A DNA stretch of 64,000 bases from Cynocephalus volans. Taxonomy: Eukaryota; Chordata; Mammalia; Dermoptera; Cynocephalidae. The notes under the pieces were generated by a model, which was not told the DNA's origin, ran no database searches, and was given only the letters and a program-made list of their open reading frames with translations. The position numbers and the translations under genes are program-made. This document shows, piece by piece, positions 24,006-35,599 of this stretch. The stretch is from positions 22,233,577 through 22,297,576 of the forward strand of contig NC_084462.1 of NCBI RefSeq assembly GCF_027409185.1, in the 5' to 3' direction. Each line of letters opens with the position of its first letter. The first letter of the stretch is position 1.

Positions 24006-25312
24006 TATATTTTAAATATAATGTTTTAGCTCTATTGCAAATAATTTAAAGTATGCTGTGAGTTTTTTTATGAAAACTGGAGGCCACTTGGCTGGGGTGT
24101 AGGGAAGGATGCCTCCTGGGATCAGCACGGACTAACAATAAGCACAAGTCAGAGTGTCTGGCTGGGGTAAGACAGCTAAATTTGTAGTAAAAGACAAGCT
24201 TCTGGGATTCCAAAGCCTATGAAAATGTGGAAAATTCCAGATTCCTCCTGCAATCTTCCAACTGGTTGGGTTAGATTGTGCTGCTGTTCTTGTATTTGCA
24301 ATAAAACCAGGTAGTGGAAAATAGTAAATAGTTACTGAATAAGGTATTTGCACTTTCCTAAATTATGTTTTGAGTTATGTATCCTCCTTCCAAAGGTAAA
24401 TTATGCTAACATGAGTAATAATACTTACTAATACACGGAACATTTTAATAAATGCTTCTGTTTTTATAGAAATAACACAATTGAGTGGAAAAGCATGCTC
24501 ATTTTTTGGTAAGTTTTTTGCCTGCCAACTTTTGTTTTGGCCCCACTACAGAAAGTCTGGTGATTTGGACCAAATCTCTAGCTAAAGTGCCATCCCTGGT
24601 CTGCTGGAAGTTACCCAAATTTCAGGCATGACACTGAGAAAAAAAAGAAGTAAAATCTGTGTATAGACTTTGTCAAACCCAACCTAGAGTGTGGCCAGTG
24701 TTTAGTCACTAGGTCTTGATCTCCAAGACCTTACTGAGGACTATTTTGTCAGAGCAGGTGTGCTGCAGGACATCCAGGCACCTTGGAACAGTTGGCACCT
24801 TTGGGAGTAGGAAGGAGACTGAAAACAAGCAAATTCTTCTTTACAATTTTGCCCTTCCCCTGATATCCAAAGTGGTCATTATTTATAACTCCAGTGGTAC
24901 CAAAGAACTGGCTAGGCAACTTCTTCATTTAAGAGGGTTGCCATGAACGCAGCAGGGCAGGAAGTTCAGGTGACACTGACTTGTCTTTCTGCCTCACTCC
25001 AGCAAAGGGAGGAAATGGGTCAGGGAAGGCTATGTGGGGGAAAAGATCAAGTGTTGTCATTTTTATTTTTTATTTTCATGTTTAAGCTGTTTTAGGGTCA
25101 TCAGCCAACCTTTTCAGAGCCTTCCCATAAAGTACTTGGTAACTGGTTCCATTTTCCAGCCCACTGCTCAACCTCATAGACCCAAAGTACCTTGAGTTCT
25201 CTCTTCATCACTCATTTGGCAAGTGCCTATTGTCTACTCTGTGAGCTTACAATTGTATTAAGTGCCATCACCCTGCACAAACAGTGTATGAGACATTTGC
25301 TAGGTCTCTGTA
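24006..25312. other. Intergenic, nothing recognised
   Basis: About 1.3 kb of moderately AT-rich sequence with no coding exon or confident repeat. Confidence 0.45.
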
Positions 25313-25527
25313 TTAGTCTGTTCAGGCTGCCATAACAAAGTACCACACACTGGGGGCCTTCAACAACAGACATTTATTTTTCACAGTTCTAAAGGCTGGA
25401 AGTCCAAGATCAAGATGCCAGCAGACTCGCTCCTGGCAAGACCTTTCTTTCTGGCTTGCAGGCAGCTGCCTTCTCTGTGTGTGGGTGGAGAGACAGAGAG
25501 AAAGCTCTGCTCTCTCTTTATCTTCTT
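25313..25527 (-). mobile_element. MaLR LTR, first half (split by the L1)
   Basis: gtattagtctgttcaggctgccataacaaagtacc, then gcccttcaacaacagacatttatttttcacagttc and aaaggctggaagtccaagatcaagatgccagcag, is the antisense start of an MLT1/MST-like LTR. It stops at the 15-bp target-site duplication TCTCTTTATCTTCTT (25513-25527). The rest of the same LTR resumes at 32811. Confidence 0.85.
25513..25527. repeat. Left target-site duplication of the L1
   Basis: TCTCTTTATCTTCTT, identical to 32796-32810. On the minus strand the site reads AAGAAGATAAAGAGA, which is A-rich as expected for an L1 target. Confidence 0.95.
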
Positions 25528-25535
25528 TTTTTTTT

Positions 25536-26058
25536 GCACTCTTTAGCAACAAAATCCACTTTATTCTGTAAAGTTGTAAATAAAAAGTGTTATGGCATTA
25601 ACGTTCTTCTCAAGTTAGACTGAAATGCATGTATTTCCTATATTCTTGTTTATTTGTTTTAATAAGAGAAACTTTAATTTTGAATTGTAATATTAATAAT
25701 GAGTATTACAGGATCTCTCTGAGTTCTGTCATAATTGACCAGGGAGGATTCGATATTTGTTGAATTCAAGTAAGAGATAACTCATGTTAGCATGATTAAT
25801 TTCAAAACTATCCAGCAGTTGAAATTTTGCATGTAAACATAAACACAGCATGAGTGATATATGGAAGTGATAAAAATATGTAGAACACATGATAAAAACA
25901 AATGTTTCCTTATGGATCCTAAACTGACCTAATTTCTTTCTAAAGTTTCAAAAATTATTGTATTTTTAATGTGTGTGGGTTTATTGGAAAACAAGAATGT
26001 ACCTGAAGATGATAATCATAGTTACATCTAACAGAAGTGTTACGGGTAGTTATTACAA
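25536..26058 (-). other. 3'-transduced flanking sequence of the L1
   Basis: Between the L1's A-rich 3' end (26059-26086) and the poly(A) next to the target-site duplication lie 523 bp that do not look like L1. On the minus strand this stretch ends with AATAAA (25565 to 25560) about 24 nt before the poly(A), a proper spacing for a polyadenylation signal. It should derive from the genomic DNA just downstream of the parent L1. It has no long open frame and I cannot identify it. An alternative is an older insertion into the tail, but there is no second target-site duplication to support that. Confidence 0.82.
25560..25565 (-). promoter_or_regulatory. Polyadenylation signal used by the transduced transcript
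   Basis: AATAAA on the minus strand (TTTATT on +), ~24 nt before the poly(A) at 25535. Confidence 0.75.
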
Positions 26059-26086
26059 TTTATTTATTTTTTTATTTTTTTATTTT
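26059..26086 (-). repeat. A-rich 3' end of the L1 body
   Basis: On the minus strand it follows ATATCGACAAAAT as an A-run broken by T every 3-7 bases, consistent with an L1 3' end and its first, bypassed poly(A) site. Confidence 0.75.
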
Positions 26087-26130
26087 GTCGATATACATTG
26101 TGGCTGATTATTGCTCCCCATCACCAAAAC

Positions 26131-26161
26131 TTCCCTCCCTTCTCCCTCCCACCTCCCCCCC
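26131..26161 (-). other. G-rich polypurine tract in the L1 3' UTR
   Basis: The minus strand holds a G run followed by repeated GGG blocks separated by A or AGA/AAG (plus strand ttccctcccttctccctccc onwards). At least four G-triplets are close together, so a G-quadruplex is possible. G-rich polypurine tracts are a known feature of mammalian L1 3' UTRs. Confidence 0.75.
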
Positions 26162-26240
26162 AACAATGTCCTTTCTGTTTGCTTGTCGTATCAACTTCAA
26201 ATAATTGTGGTTGTTATATCTTCTTCCCCCCCCCAAGTTT

Positions 26241-26244
<4 letters not shown>

Positions 26245-26274
<30 letters not shown>
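26245..26274 (+). repeat. (TG)15 microsatellite
   Basis: Thirty bases of perfect TG within the L1 3' UTR, close to the ORF2 stop at 26292. Confidence 0.97.
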
Positions 26275-26277
<3 letters not shown>

Positions 26278-26291
26278 TTATATATTAATTT

Positions 26292-29200
26292 TTAGCTCCC
26301 ACCAATCAGTGAGAACATGTGGTATTTCTCTTTCTGTGCCTGACTTGTTTCACTTAATATAATTCTCTCAAGGTCCATCCATGTTGTTACAAATGGCAGT
26401 ATTTCATTCGTTTTTATAGCTGAGTAGTATTCCATTGTGTAGATGTACCACATTTTCCGTATCCACTCATCTGATGATGGGCATTTGGGCTGGTTCCAAC
26501 TCTTGGCTATTGTAAAGAGTGCTGCGATAAACATTGGGAAAGAGGTATACATTCGACTTGATGATTTCCATTCCTCTGGGTATATTCCCAACAGTGGGAT
26601 AGCTGGGTCGTATGGTAGATCTATCTGCAATTGTTTGAGGAACCTCCATACCATTTTCCATAGAGGCTGCACCATTTTGCAGTCCCACCAACAATGTATG
26701 AGAGTTCCTTTTTCTCCGCAGCCTCACCAGCATTTATCGTTCATAGTCTTTTGGATTTTAGCCATCCTAACTGGGGTTAGATGGTATCTCAATGTGGTTT
26801 TGATTTGCATTTCCCGGATGCTGAGTGATGTTGAGCATTTTTTCATATGTCTGTTGGCCATTTGGATATCTTCCTTAGAGAAATGCCTACTTAGCTCTTT
26901 TGCCCATTTTTTAATTGGGTTGCTTGTTTTCTTCTTGTAAAGTTGTTTGAGTTCCTTATATATTCTGGATATTAATCCTTTGTCAGATATATATTTTGCA
27001 AATATTTTCTCCCATTCTGTTGGTTGTCTTTTAACTCTTTTAATTGTTTCTTTTGCTGTGCAGAAGCTTTTTAGTTTGATATAATCCCACTTGTTTATTT
27101 TTCCTTTGGTTGCCCGTGCTTTTGGGGTCGTATTCATGAAGTCTGTGCCCAGTCCTATTTCCTGAAGTGTTTCTCCTATGTTTTCTTTAAGAAGTTTTAT
27201 TGTTTCAGGGTGTATATTTAAATCCTTAATCCATTTTGAGTTGATTTTAGTATACGGTGAGAGGTATGGATCTAGTTTCATTCTCCTGCATATGGATATC
27301 CAGTTATCCCAGCACCATTTGCTGAAGAGGCAGTCCCTTCCCCAGTGAATAGGCTTGGTGCCTTTGTCAAAGATCAACTGGCAGTAAGTGTGTGGGTTGA
27401 TTTCTGGATTCTCTATTCTATTCCATTGGTCAGTGTGTCTGTTTTTATGCCAGTACCATACTGTTTTGGTTATTATAGCTTTGTAGTATAGCTTAAAGTC
27501 AGGTAATGTTATGCCTCCAGCTTTATTTTTTTTGCTCAGCATTGCTTTGGCTATGCATGGTCTTTTATTGTTCCATATAAATGTCTGGATAGATTTTTCC
27601 ATTTCTGAGAAAAATGTCTTTGGAATTTTGATGGGGATTGCATTGAATTTGTATATCACTTTGGGTAGTATGGACATTTTCACTATGTTGATTCTTCCAA
27701 TCCAAGAGCATGGGATATCTTTCCATCTTCTTGTATACTCTCTAATTTCTCTCAGCAGTGGTTTGTAGTTCTCATTATAGAGATTTTTCACCTCCTTGGT
27801 TAACTCAATTCCTAAGTATTTTATTTTTTTGGTGGCTATTGTAAATGGGCAGGCTTTCTTGATTTCTCTTTCTGCATGTTCACTATTGGAGAAAAGAAAT
27901 GCTACTGATTTTTGTCTGTTGATTTTGTATCCTGCTACTGTGCTGAAATCATTTATCAATTCCAACAGTTTTTTTGTAGAGGTTTTAGGCTGTTCGATAT
28001 ATAGGATCATGTCATCTGCAAACAGGGACAGTTTGACTTCATCTTTTCCAATCTGGATGCCCTTTATTTCCTTCTCTTCTCTGATTGCTCTGGCTAGTAC
28101 TTCCAACACTATGTAGAATAGGAGTGGTGAGAGTGGGCATCCTTGTCTAGTTCCTGTTCTTAAAGGAAAAGCTTTCAGCTTTTCCCCATTCAGGATGATA
28201 TTGGCAGTGGGTTTGGCATATATGGCTTTAATTATGTTGAGATACTTTCCCTCTATACCTAACTTATAGAGGGTCTTTGTCATGAATGAGTGCTGAACTT
28301 TATCAAATGCTTTTTCAGCATCTATAGATATGATCATATGGTCCTTGTGTTTGAGTTTATTAATATGGTGTATCACATTTATTGATTTGCGTATGTTGAA
28401 CCAACCTTGCATCCCTGGGATGAATCCCACTTGATCGTGATGAATAATTTTACGTATGTGTTGCTGTATTCTGTTTGCTAGTATTTTAGTGAGGATTTTT
28501 GCATCTATATTCATCAAGGATATCGGCCTGTAGTTTTCTTTTTTGGTTATATCTTTACCTGGTTTTGGTATCAGGATGATGTTTGCTTCATAGAATGAGT
28601 TTGGGAGATTTGCGTCCGTTTCAATCTTTTGGAATAGTTTGTAAAGAATCGGTGTCAATTCCTCTTTGAATGTTTGGTAAAATTCTGCTGTGAATCCATC
28701 TGATCCTGGGCTTTTCTTTGTTGGGAGCCTTCTGATAACAGCTTCAATCTCCTTTATTGTTATTGGTCTGTTCAAATTTTCTACATCTTCATGGTTCAGT
28801 TTTGGGAGCTTGTGTGTGTCCAGAAATTTATCCATTTCCTCCAGATTTTCAAATTTGTTGGCGTATAGTTGTTTATAGTAGTCTCGAATGATTCCTTGTA
28901 TTTCAGATGAATCAGTTGTAATATCACCTTTTTCATTTCTAATTTTTGTTATTTGAGTCTTCTCTCTTCTTTTTTTTGTTAGCCATGCTAATGGTTTGTC
29001 AATTTTATTTATCTTTTCAAAAAACCAACTTTTTGATTCGTTGATCTTTTGAATTGTTTTTTGGTTTTCAATTTCATTCAGTTCTGCTCTGATCTTAATG
29101 ATTTCTTTCCGTCTGCTAACTTTAGGTTTGGATTGTTCTTGTTTTTCTAGTTCTTTAAGGTGAAGTGTTAGGTTGTTCACTTGCCATCTTTCTATTCTTC

Positions 29201-30116
29201 TGAAGTGAGCGTTTAATGCGATAAATTTTCCCCTCAATACTGCTTTTGCAGTATCCCACAGGTTTTGGTATGATGTATCATTGTTTTCATTAGTTTCAAT
29301 AAATTTTTTGATTTCCTGCTTGATTTCTTCTTGGACCCATATGTCATTAAGTAGAATGCTGTTTAATGTCCATGTGTTTGTATAGTTTCCAGAGTTTTGT
29401 TTGTTATTAATTTCTAGTTTTAATCCATTGTGGTCTGAGAAGATACATGGGATAATTCCAATTTTTTTGAATTTATTGAGACTTGATTTGTGACCTAATA
29501 TGTGATCTATCCTGGAGAATGATCCATGTGCTGCTGAGAAGAATGAATATTCTGAGGTTGTTGGATGGAATGTTCTGTAGATATCTGCCAATTCCAATTG
29601 GTCTAGAGTCTTGTTTAGATCTTGTGTTTCTCTACTGATTCTTTGCCTAGATGATCTGTCTAATATTGACAGTGGGGTGTTCAGGTCCCCTGCTATTATG
29701 TATTAGTGTCTATTTCCTTCTTTAGATCTAATAGAGTTTGTTTTATAAATCTGGCTGCTCCAACATTGGGTGCGTACATATTTATGATTGTTATGTCTTC
29801 TTGATGGATCAGTCCTTTTATCATTAAGTAGTGTCCCTCATTGTCTCTTTTTATGGTTTTTAGTTTAAAGTCTATTTTGTCAGATATAAGAATAGCTACT
29901 CCAGCTCGTTTTTCTTTTCTGTTTGCATGGTAAATCTTTTTCCATCCTTTCACTCTTAGTCTGTGTGAATCTTTATGGGTGAGGTGAGTCTCTTGTAGGC
30001 AGCATATAGTTGGGTCCTGCTTTTTGATCCAGTCAGCCAGTCTGTGTCTTTTAATTGGGGAATTTAAGCCTTTTACATTGAGTTGTTATTGAAAGGTGTT
30101 GATTTATTCCTAGCAT
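26292..30116 (-). pseudogene. L1 ORF2 (endonuclease–reverse transcriptase), inactivated
   Basis: The coding region runs from an ATG at 30116-30114 to a stop at 26292, 3825 bp, close to the ~1275 codons usual for L1 ORF2. The order is the APE-like endonuclease (motif SRIDHILG near 29516-29493), then the reverse transcriptase, with its catalytic FADD at 28022-28011, then the C-terminal Cys-rich region and the MEYYSAIK block. Three lesions break it. Near 30080 the frame shifts just after codon 12 (2 nt missing or 1 extra). At 29698-29697 one base is missing, which creates an immediate TAA. At 26726-26724 a TGA interrupts the frame inside the conserved Trp-Gly-Cys block; CGA is likely ancestral, so this looks like CpG decay. 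The longest intact piece is 957 codons (29597-26724). It cannot encode a complete protein. Confidence 0.95.
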
Positions 30117-30303
30117 TTTATTGGTTGTTTGGTTGTCTTAGGTGTCTTTTGTTCCTTGCTTTCTGATTTACTGTTTGGTTTCTGTGTTTGTTGGTTCCTT
30201 AGGTTGTAGATAGCGTTTTTGTTAGCTTGTTTTCTCTTCATGAATGCCATTTTTATTATACTAGCAGGTTTAGATTTTTCTTGGGTTTTTATGGCAGTGG
30301 TAG

Positions 30304-31302
30304 TTATTTTTCAGGAACCAAACCCAGGACTCCCTTGAGGATTTCTTGTAAGGGTGGTCGTGTGGTAGTGAACTCCCGCAGTTTTTATTTGTCTGAGAAA
30401 TATACTATTTGCCCCTCATTTCGGAAGGATAGCCTTGCAGGGTAGAGTATTCTTGGCTGGCAATCTTTGTCTTTTAGTATTTTGAAAATATCATCCCATT
30501 CCTTTCTAGCTTTTAGGGTTTGTGATGAAAAGTCTGATGTTAGCCTGATTGGGGCACCCTTATAGGTGATTTGACGCTTCTCTCTTGCAGCTTTTAAGAT
30601 TCTCTCTTTGTCTCTGAGTTTTGCCAATTTGACTATGACATGTCTTGGAGAAGGTCTTTTTGGGTTGAATACATTTGGAGATCGTTGAGCTTCCTGGATC
30701 TGAAGATCTGTGATTTTTCCTATACCTGGGAAGTTTTCTGCCACTATTTTGTTGAATATGTTTTCAATGGAATCTCCATTTTCCTCCCCTTCTGAAATAC
30801 CCATGACTTGGATATTTGATCGTTTAAGGTTGTCTGATATCTCTCTCAGATTTTCTTCAATGTCCTTGATACTTTTTTCTTTCTTTTTGTCTGCTTGTGT
30901 TATTTCAAACAGCCCATCTTCAAGTTCAGAGGTTCTCTCTTCAACTTCGACAAGCCTGCTGGTTAAACTCTCCGTTGTGTTTTTTATTTCGTTGAATAAC
31001 TTCTTCAGTTCAGCAAGTTCTGCTACATTTTTTTTCAGGACATTGATTTCCTTGTACATTTCCTCTTTCAGATCCTGTATACTTTTCCTCATTTCATCAT
31101 GATGTCTAGCTGAGTTTTCTTGTATCTCATTCAGTTTCCTTAGAATTATCACTCGAAATTCCTTATCAGTTATTTCAAGGGCTTCTTGTTCTATAGGATC
31201 TAGAGTTTGAGATTTATTAACTTTTGGTGGTGTACTTTCTTGATTTTTTGTATTTCTGGTATCTTTTTTTGGGGGTTTATTCATTGTGGCAGGGGGTTTC
31301 AC
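30304..31302 (-). pseudogene. L1 ORF1 (RNA-binding trimer protein), truncated by a stop
   Basis: ATG at 31302. The frame is open for 305 codons to a TAA at 30387-30385, and the same frame then continues open to another TAA at 30306-30304, giving an expected full length of 332 residues. The stop at 30387 is therefore probably a CAA-to-TAA change that removes ~27 C-terminal residues. The N-terminal ~50 residues are basic and disordered, ~50-158 are rich in Leu, Glu and Lys heptads (coiled coil for trimerisation), ~159-253 contain the RRM-like part (SNIQVMGI), and the rest is the C-terminal domain (RPSPRHVIVKLAKLRDKERI). In intact L1s this protein packages L1 RNA with ORF2. Confidence 0.93.
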
Positions 31303-32795
31303 AGTCCACCGGTTTGAGACTAATGACTAGCTAGGATGTTGCTGTGGTTGCCAATTTCGTATGGCTCCCTCCGTGACTGCTCAGTTGGCCTCTAGTGCCT
31401 TGTGTGTGTGGTTGCCTCGGGTCTTGGGCTTCTCCGGGGAGCCACCTTTCTGGTCAGCTTGGACTCTGCTGGGCTGGTGGATCACATACCCCAGGGTGTG
31501 TGATCTCTGTTGAGCTTTCACTTCCTGTGCAGGACTTCTCCCTGTTCCCTGTGCTCTGGCCCAGGCTGTTGGATCGTGCAGTGGCGACCCCACCGGGTGT
31601 GTCGTTTCTGTCGAGTCTCCGCCTCCTTGGCCGCACGTCTCCCCACTCTGTGCGCACTGTGCTGGGCTGGGGCGTGTCTTCTGCACCCCTCGTCTATCAG
31701 CTGGGCCTTCAAGACCCTGCTCGGCACCGCCTCGCCCAGGAAGTCTACCAGGTTTCTGCTAGGCACAGACGACCGGTCTCTCTGGGTGCCTTTGTAGCAC
31801 TATGTAGATCTTTCTCGGGTCTTGTTCACCTTTGTATCCCCTCAGTATAAACCGAGTCTAGCGCCCACCTGCAGCCGGGTCTCCAGCAGGTTCAAGCGGG
31901 CCTGGGAACTCTCCTACCACACTATTCCCAACCAGAAATTCATTAGGCTTTTTTCCAAACTGGTGGCCGCAGAGATGGTATCTGCCTCCCAGTAACAGGG
32001 AGTTTACCTGGGGCCGGAGTCCAGGGTGTGGTGGAGTGACAGTCGGCCCGCCTGTACTTCCTTGCCCTCCCGACACTGGCCGGGGATGCCCACCGCCACC
32101 AGCCCCACCAGAGAACCGCGGAGGGAGTGGGAGCGGAGGCCGGTCCGCAGGCTCCGGAAAGCCCCGCACCAGGCCTAGCAAGTGGGAGGGCTCAGTGACG
32201 GCCAAGCAGGGCGGAGCTGCCCGCACCTGGGAAAATGGAGGCAGCACCGGGGCGGTGAGTGGCCTAGTGGTGCAGGCGGGAGCCGGGTGGGCGACAGCCC
32301 CCCGAACAGAGCTGTGCCAGGGGTCACTCACAGTGCTGTGCCAGGTCGGGTGCTCGCTCTCTGTCTCTGGTTTGTTGCTTTCCCATTCTTGCCGCTGCCG
32401 CCTCAGGCTTTTCAGTCGCGGCGCGGCTCGGGTGCTCCCAGTAATCTTCTTTAATGCCGGCCTGAAACCTCGAATCCTGAATAGGGCAGCTGGCCGCCTT
32501 CAGCGCGGCCCCGGCCTCCGGGATCCTGGCTGCATCCACAGCAGCCCTGGTGCCGTGTTCCCTGTTTCGTGACTCGCTTTTGCAGCTAAGAAACAGTTCT
32601 TTTCCTGCTCCACACTTCAAAGCTGTTGCCTGTAAATGAGGCAGCCTTTCCTGCCGGGGGTAAAGTGGCGGTCACCCCCCACGACCGGCCAGCAGCAGCG
32701 GTCCTCCCTTAAGAGATGGCAAGAGGAGGGTCCACAAGTTTCCCGGCTGCCTGAGGCCCAGTGGCCGCCTTTTCCACCTCAGCTACTCCGCGCCG
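31303..32795 (-). promoter_or_regulatory. L1 5' UTR / internal promoter region
   Basis: About 1.5 kb of GC- and CpG-rich sequence between the right target-site duplication and ORF1. Its position and composition fit an L1 5' UTR, which carries the internal RNA polymerase II promoter. Two open frames run antisense through it (31395-31850 and 32036-32572). Any promoter activity is inferred, not seen. Confidence 0.8.
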
Positions 32796-32810
32796 TCTCT
32801 TTATCTTCTT
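32796..32810. repeat. Right target-site duplication of the L1
   Basis: TCTCTTTATCTTCTT, the exact partner of 25513-25527. The host LTR continues at once with ataaagacgcctgtcc. Confidence 0.95.
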
Positions 32811-32966
32811 ATAAAGACGCCTGTCCTATTGGATTAGGGACCCACCTTTATGACCTCATTTAACCTTAATCACCTCCCTAAAGGCCCTGTCTCCAAATAC
32901 AGTCACATTGGGGGTTAGGTCTTCAACATGTGAATTTTGGGGGGGATAAAATTTGGTCCTTAACAG
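32811..32966 (-). mobile_element. MaLR LTR, second half
   Basis: ttggattagggacccacctttatgacctcatttaacc, then cctaaaggccctgtctccaaatacagtcacattggggg and aacatgtgaattttgggggg, completes the antisense LTR begun at 25313. Confidence 0.85.
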
Positions 32967-35599
32967 CTTCCTTCTTAAAAAAGAGTTGGAATCACAGATA
33001 TTATCGGTGTAAGTGAGATTTTACCTATTGGCTTATATATCCTCACCTAAAGTCTACGGGACAATTGAGCAAACTGGATTAAAAATCTTTATACTTCCAA
33101 ACACACAAGATCAGTGATCAGGACCCACAGAGTAATCAGGCCTGTAGCACTTGCTCATAAACTCGTGGGGTGGGGAGGCATTTAAACAGCCCTGCCAGAG
33201 ATTACTCATACTCTGAGCATAGCGCCTTGCACATAGTAGGCACTCGATCCAGAATGGCTGAATGAGTGAATGAACCAGTGAATGAGTGAGTAAATGATGA
33301 TGATTTCCAGTGAATATGGTAAATGCCAAAGACATAGGATTTTAATAAAAGGAGCCTTGCTGTCTTCCTTCTGTCATTCACACAACTCTGAGTTTGAACC
33401 TGAACATCTCATTTTTCAGCTCTGGGTTTATTTGATTTCATGCACTTTAGGAAGGGCAGAGCTTCCTCCACGTCTTTGTGAAGTGAGCCTTAGATAAGCC
33501 GCAGAGGCATGAAAAGTACCTGTCTAAGAAGATCTATAAAACGTCTCCTGCGGGTCTCATCGCTTCCTCCAGGGCTTTTGGCATCGGCATTTCACGTGGG
33601 CTCAGATGCAGACAAATGGCAATGGATTTCCTCTTCATGCAGTTGGCTAGACAGGGATTTTCTTTTCTTTCTTTCGTTTTTTCTTTTGCTTTGCACTGTT
33701 CACAAACTTACTTTGAGCTCTAAGGTGGCTGGGACTCCAAAGGATCAGACAAATGTTGTTTGATAATCAAGGAGAAGGTTATTTAAAAAATCTGTTTGAG
33801 GATTCTACCAGCTTAACTTTAAGCTACGCGTGAGTTTCACTAAGTAAGAAAAATGTTCAGCCTAGGTCTATTTCATGGTGACTTACATTAATGACAAAAT
33901 ATTTAATATATCTTCAAGCTATTTGAGATAACTTAAGCAAATTAAGTCTACCCTGCAAAACTCAAACTGGGAAAAAGCTATTAGAGTAGGATTCCTACTC
34001 TAGCAAAACTACATAATTAAATGTAGAAGACTTAATAAATATTTTATAAACTCAATTCAGCTTTCATTCACTGGGTGCCTTCTATGTATGTATGAGGCAT
34101 AATGCTCAACACTATAAGATTTATAAAATAAAGAATAAAACAGCTTACCAAGGAAACTTCACTTCTTAAGTATTTTATGTTATAATAATGTAAAAAAAAA
34201 TTGTGTTTAAAAAAAAAATTAGCTTAGGCATTGTATCTTTAAGGACTGAGCTTCCCCTATACACAATTTTAATCCTACTGTACATCAGAGGAGTTTTGTG
34301 GAAATGAACAATTAAAAAGTTCTGACCTTAAGAATAGTTTGCAAAATGTTGGTAGAGCTTAAATGCTGCTGTTAAAAGCATTAATTTAGACAGGGTGTTC
34401 TAGCTGAGAGCCAAAACAAAGGAACAAAATTCATTTATAGGCTCTTCCACCGAGGCGCACACACACACTGCCAGTTGCTGATCTAATTCTATCTTCAACT
34501 TGAAATGGCTTCCCTAAGCTCACATGAAGAAATCCACCAAGAGAGAGTTCTCTCACCTACAGAACTCAATCTGGGTTTGAGAGCAGGCAGATAACACCAG
34601 TTCCTCTCAGAAAGGCCCTTACTACTGATAGGATTCTCCCCCTCTCTCCCCCACTGCCTGCACTTACCAAAAGTCTCTATAGAAAGTCTTGTGATTTGTT
34701 CCTTTGTATTTCTCATTAGGGCCTGAGAGGAACCCTATTGAGTTTCCCTGACATTATCTCAGTCCACCTGATGCCTGGGTATTTTGAAATGTCATATTGC
34801 TTGAAAGATAATACCAGCTCTGATTATGTTCATCACAGGGCTGGGCATGGAATAAGTCAGTGTAGAGGGACCACAGGAAAGGAAATCCTCCTTTTCACTG
34901 TGCATTGGGCAGTTCAGGGCAAGGCCAGACACGTCTATGATTCCAGGACACCAAGAATGTGCAAGGCCAACAAACCACTCCCTCGGATACTCCACCCTCC
35001 TAGGGTCCCGCATCCCCTTGGTTCAGGGTTTCGGGGGAAAATAAACGCAATTGACATTGGTCTCTAGGATAATTTAATCCCAAATTTGCAATCTCAGAAG
35101 CCTATAGGGGCTAGGAAAATATATAAATGCGTGAATCAGACTTGTTGAAGACAATAAGGAGTCGTGGGATCAAGTGTCTGAGCTGGCCATCTTAAAGGAA
35201 TTCAAATTTAAAACAACTCCCTCCCCCTCCCAAATATACAGTGTAAACAAACCACATCTGTGGGCTTCAACTGGCCCCCAGGCCTTCAACATGCAATTCC
35301 TGATCTGCTCTGATCCCTCATTTTATAGACGGGGAACCTGAGTCCCAGAATGAAAAGTGACTTGTTTCTGTGGCACGCCTACAATCCAGGTTACCTAAAT
35401 TTCCATCCAGGATGTTGACTCCAGAAAGCCTACCTCACTATTTCTTGGGAGCAGGAAATGGATATTGCTAGACTTCTAATTCCCAAACCTTCAGATCTTC
35501 TGAGGCTGAACCCCACCTGACTGGGGCTACCTAGGAAAGGTTGAGTTATCCATCCTTGGAAGGGCTCAAATACAGGTTGGATGGCCTCTGGGGTTCAGT
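32967..35599. other. Intergenic, mostly unassigned
   Basis: No exon is supported. A small MIR-like end with a TGAA-rich run lies at 33205-33300 (cttgcacatagtaggcactcg), and a possible MIR remnant at about 35315-35450. 33990-34400 is AT-rich with A-runs. 34440-34700 is unassigned. Confidence 0.4.

Larger units (their letters stand above)
25528..32795 (-). mobile_element. Near-full-length L1 retrotransposon with 3' transduction
   Basis: A 7.27-kb insertion on the minus strand, bounded by a perfect 15-bp target-site duplication. From its 5' end it has a GC-rich 5' UTR (32795 to about 31303), ORF1 (31302 to 30304), a ~190-bp spacer, ORF2 (30116 to 26292), a 3' UTR with a G-rich tract and a CA repeat, an A-rich end with TA interruptions (26086-26059), 523 bp of non-L1 sequence, AATAAA, and a second poly(A) (25535-25528). 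The structure fits read-through past the L1's own weak polyadenylation site at its source locus. The copy is nonautonomous now: ORF1 has one premature stop, and ORF2 has two frameshifts and one stop. Insertion split a MaLR LTR. Confidence 0.95.

Noticed and set aside
26443-26940. 165-codon + strand open frame
   Set aside because: It is the antisense shadow of the L1 ORF2 C-terminal region.
25528-32795. Retrotransposition-competent L1
   Set aside because: ORF1 has a premature stop and ORF2 has two frameshifts and a stop.
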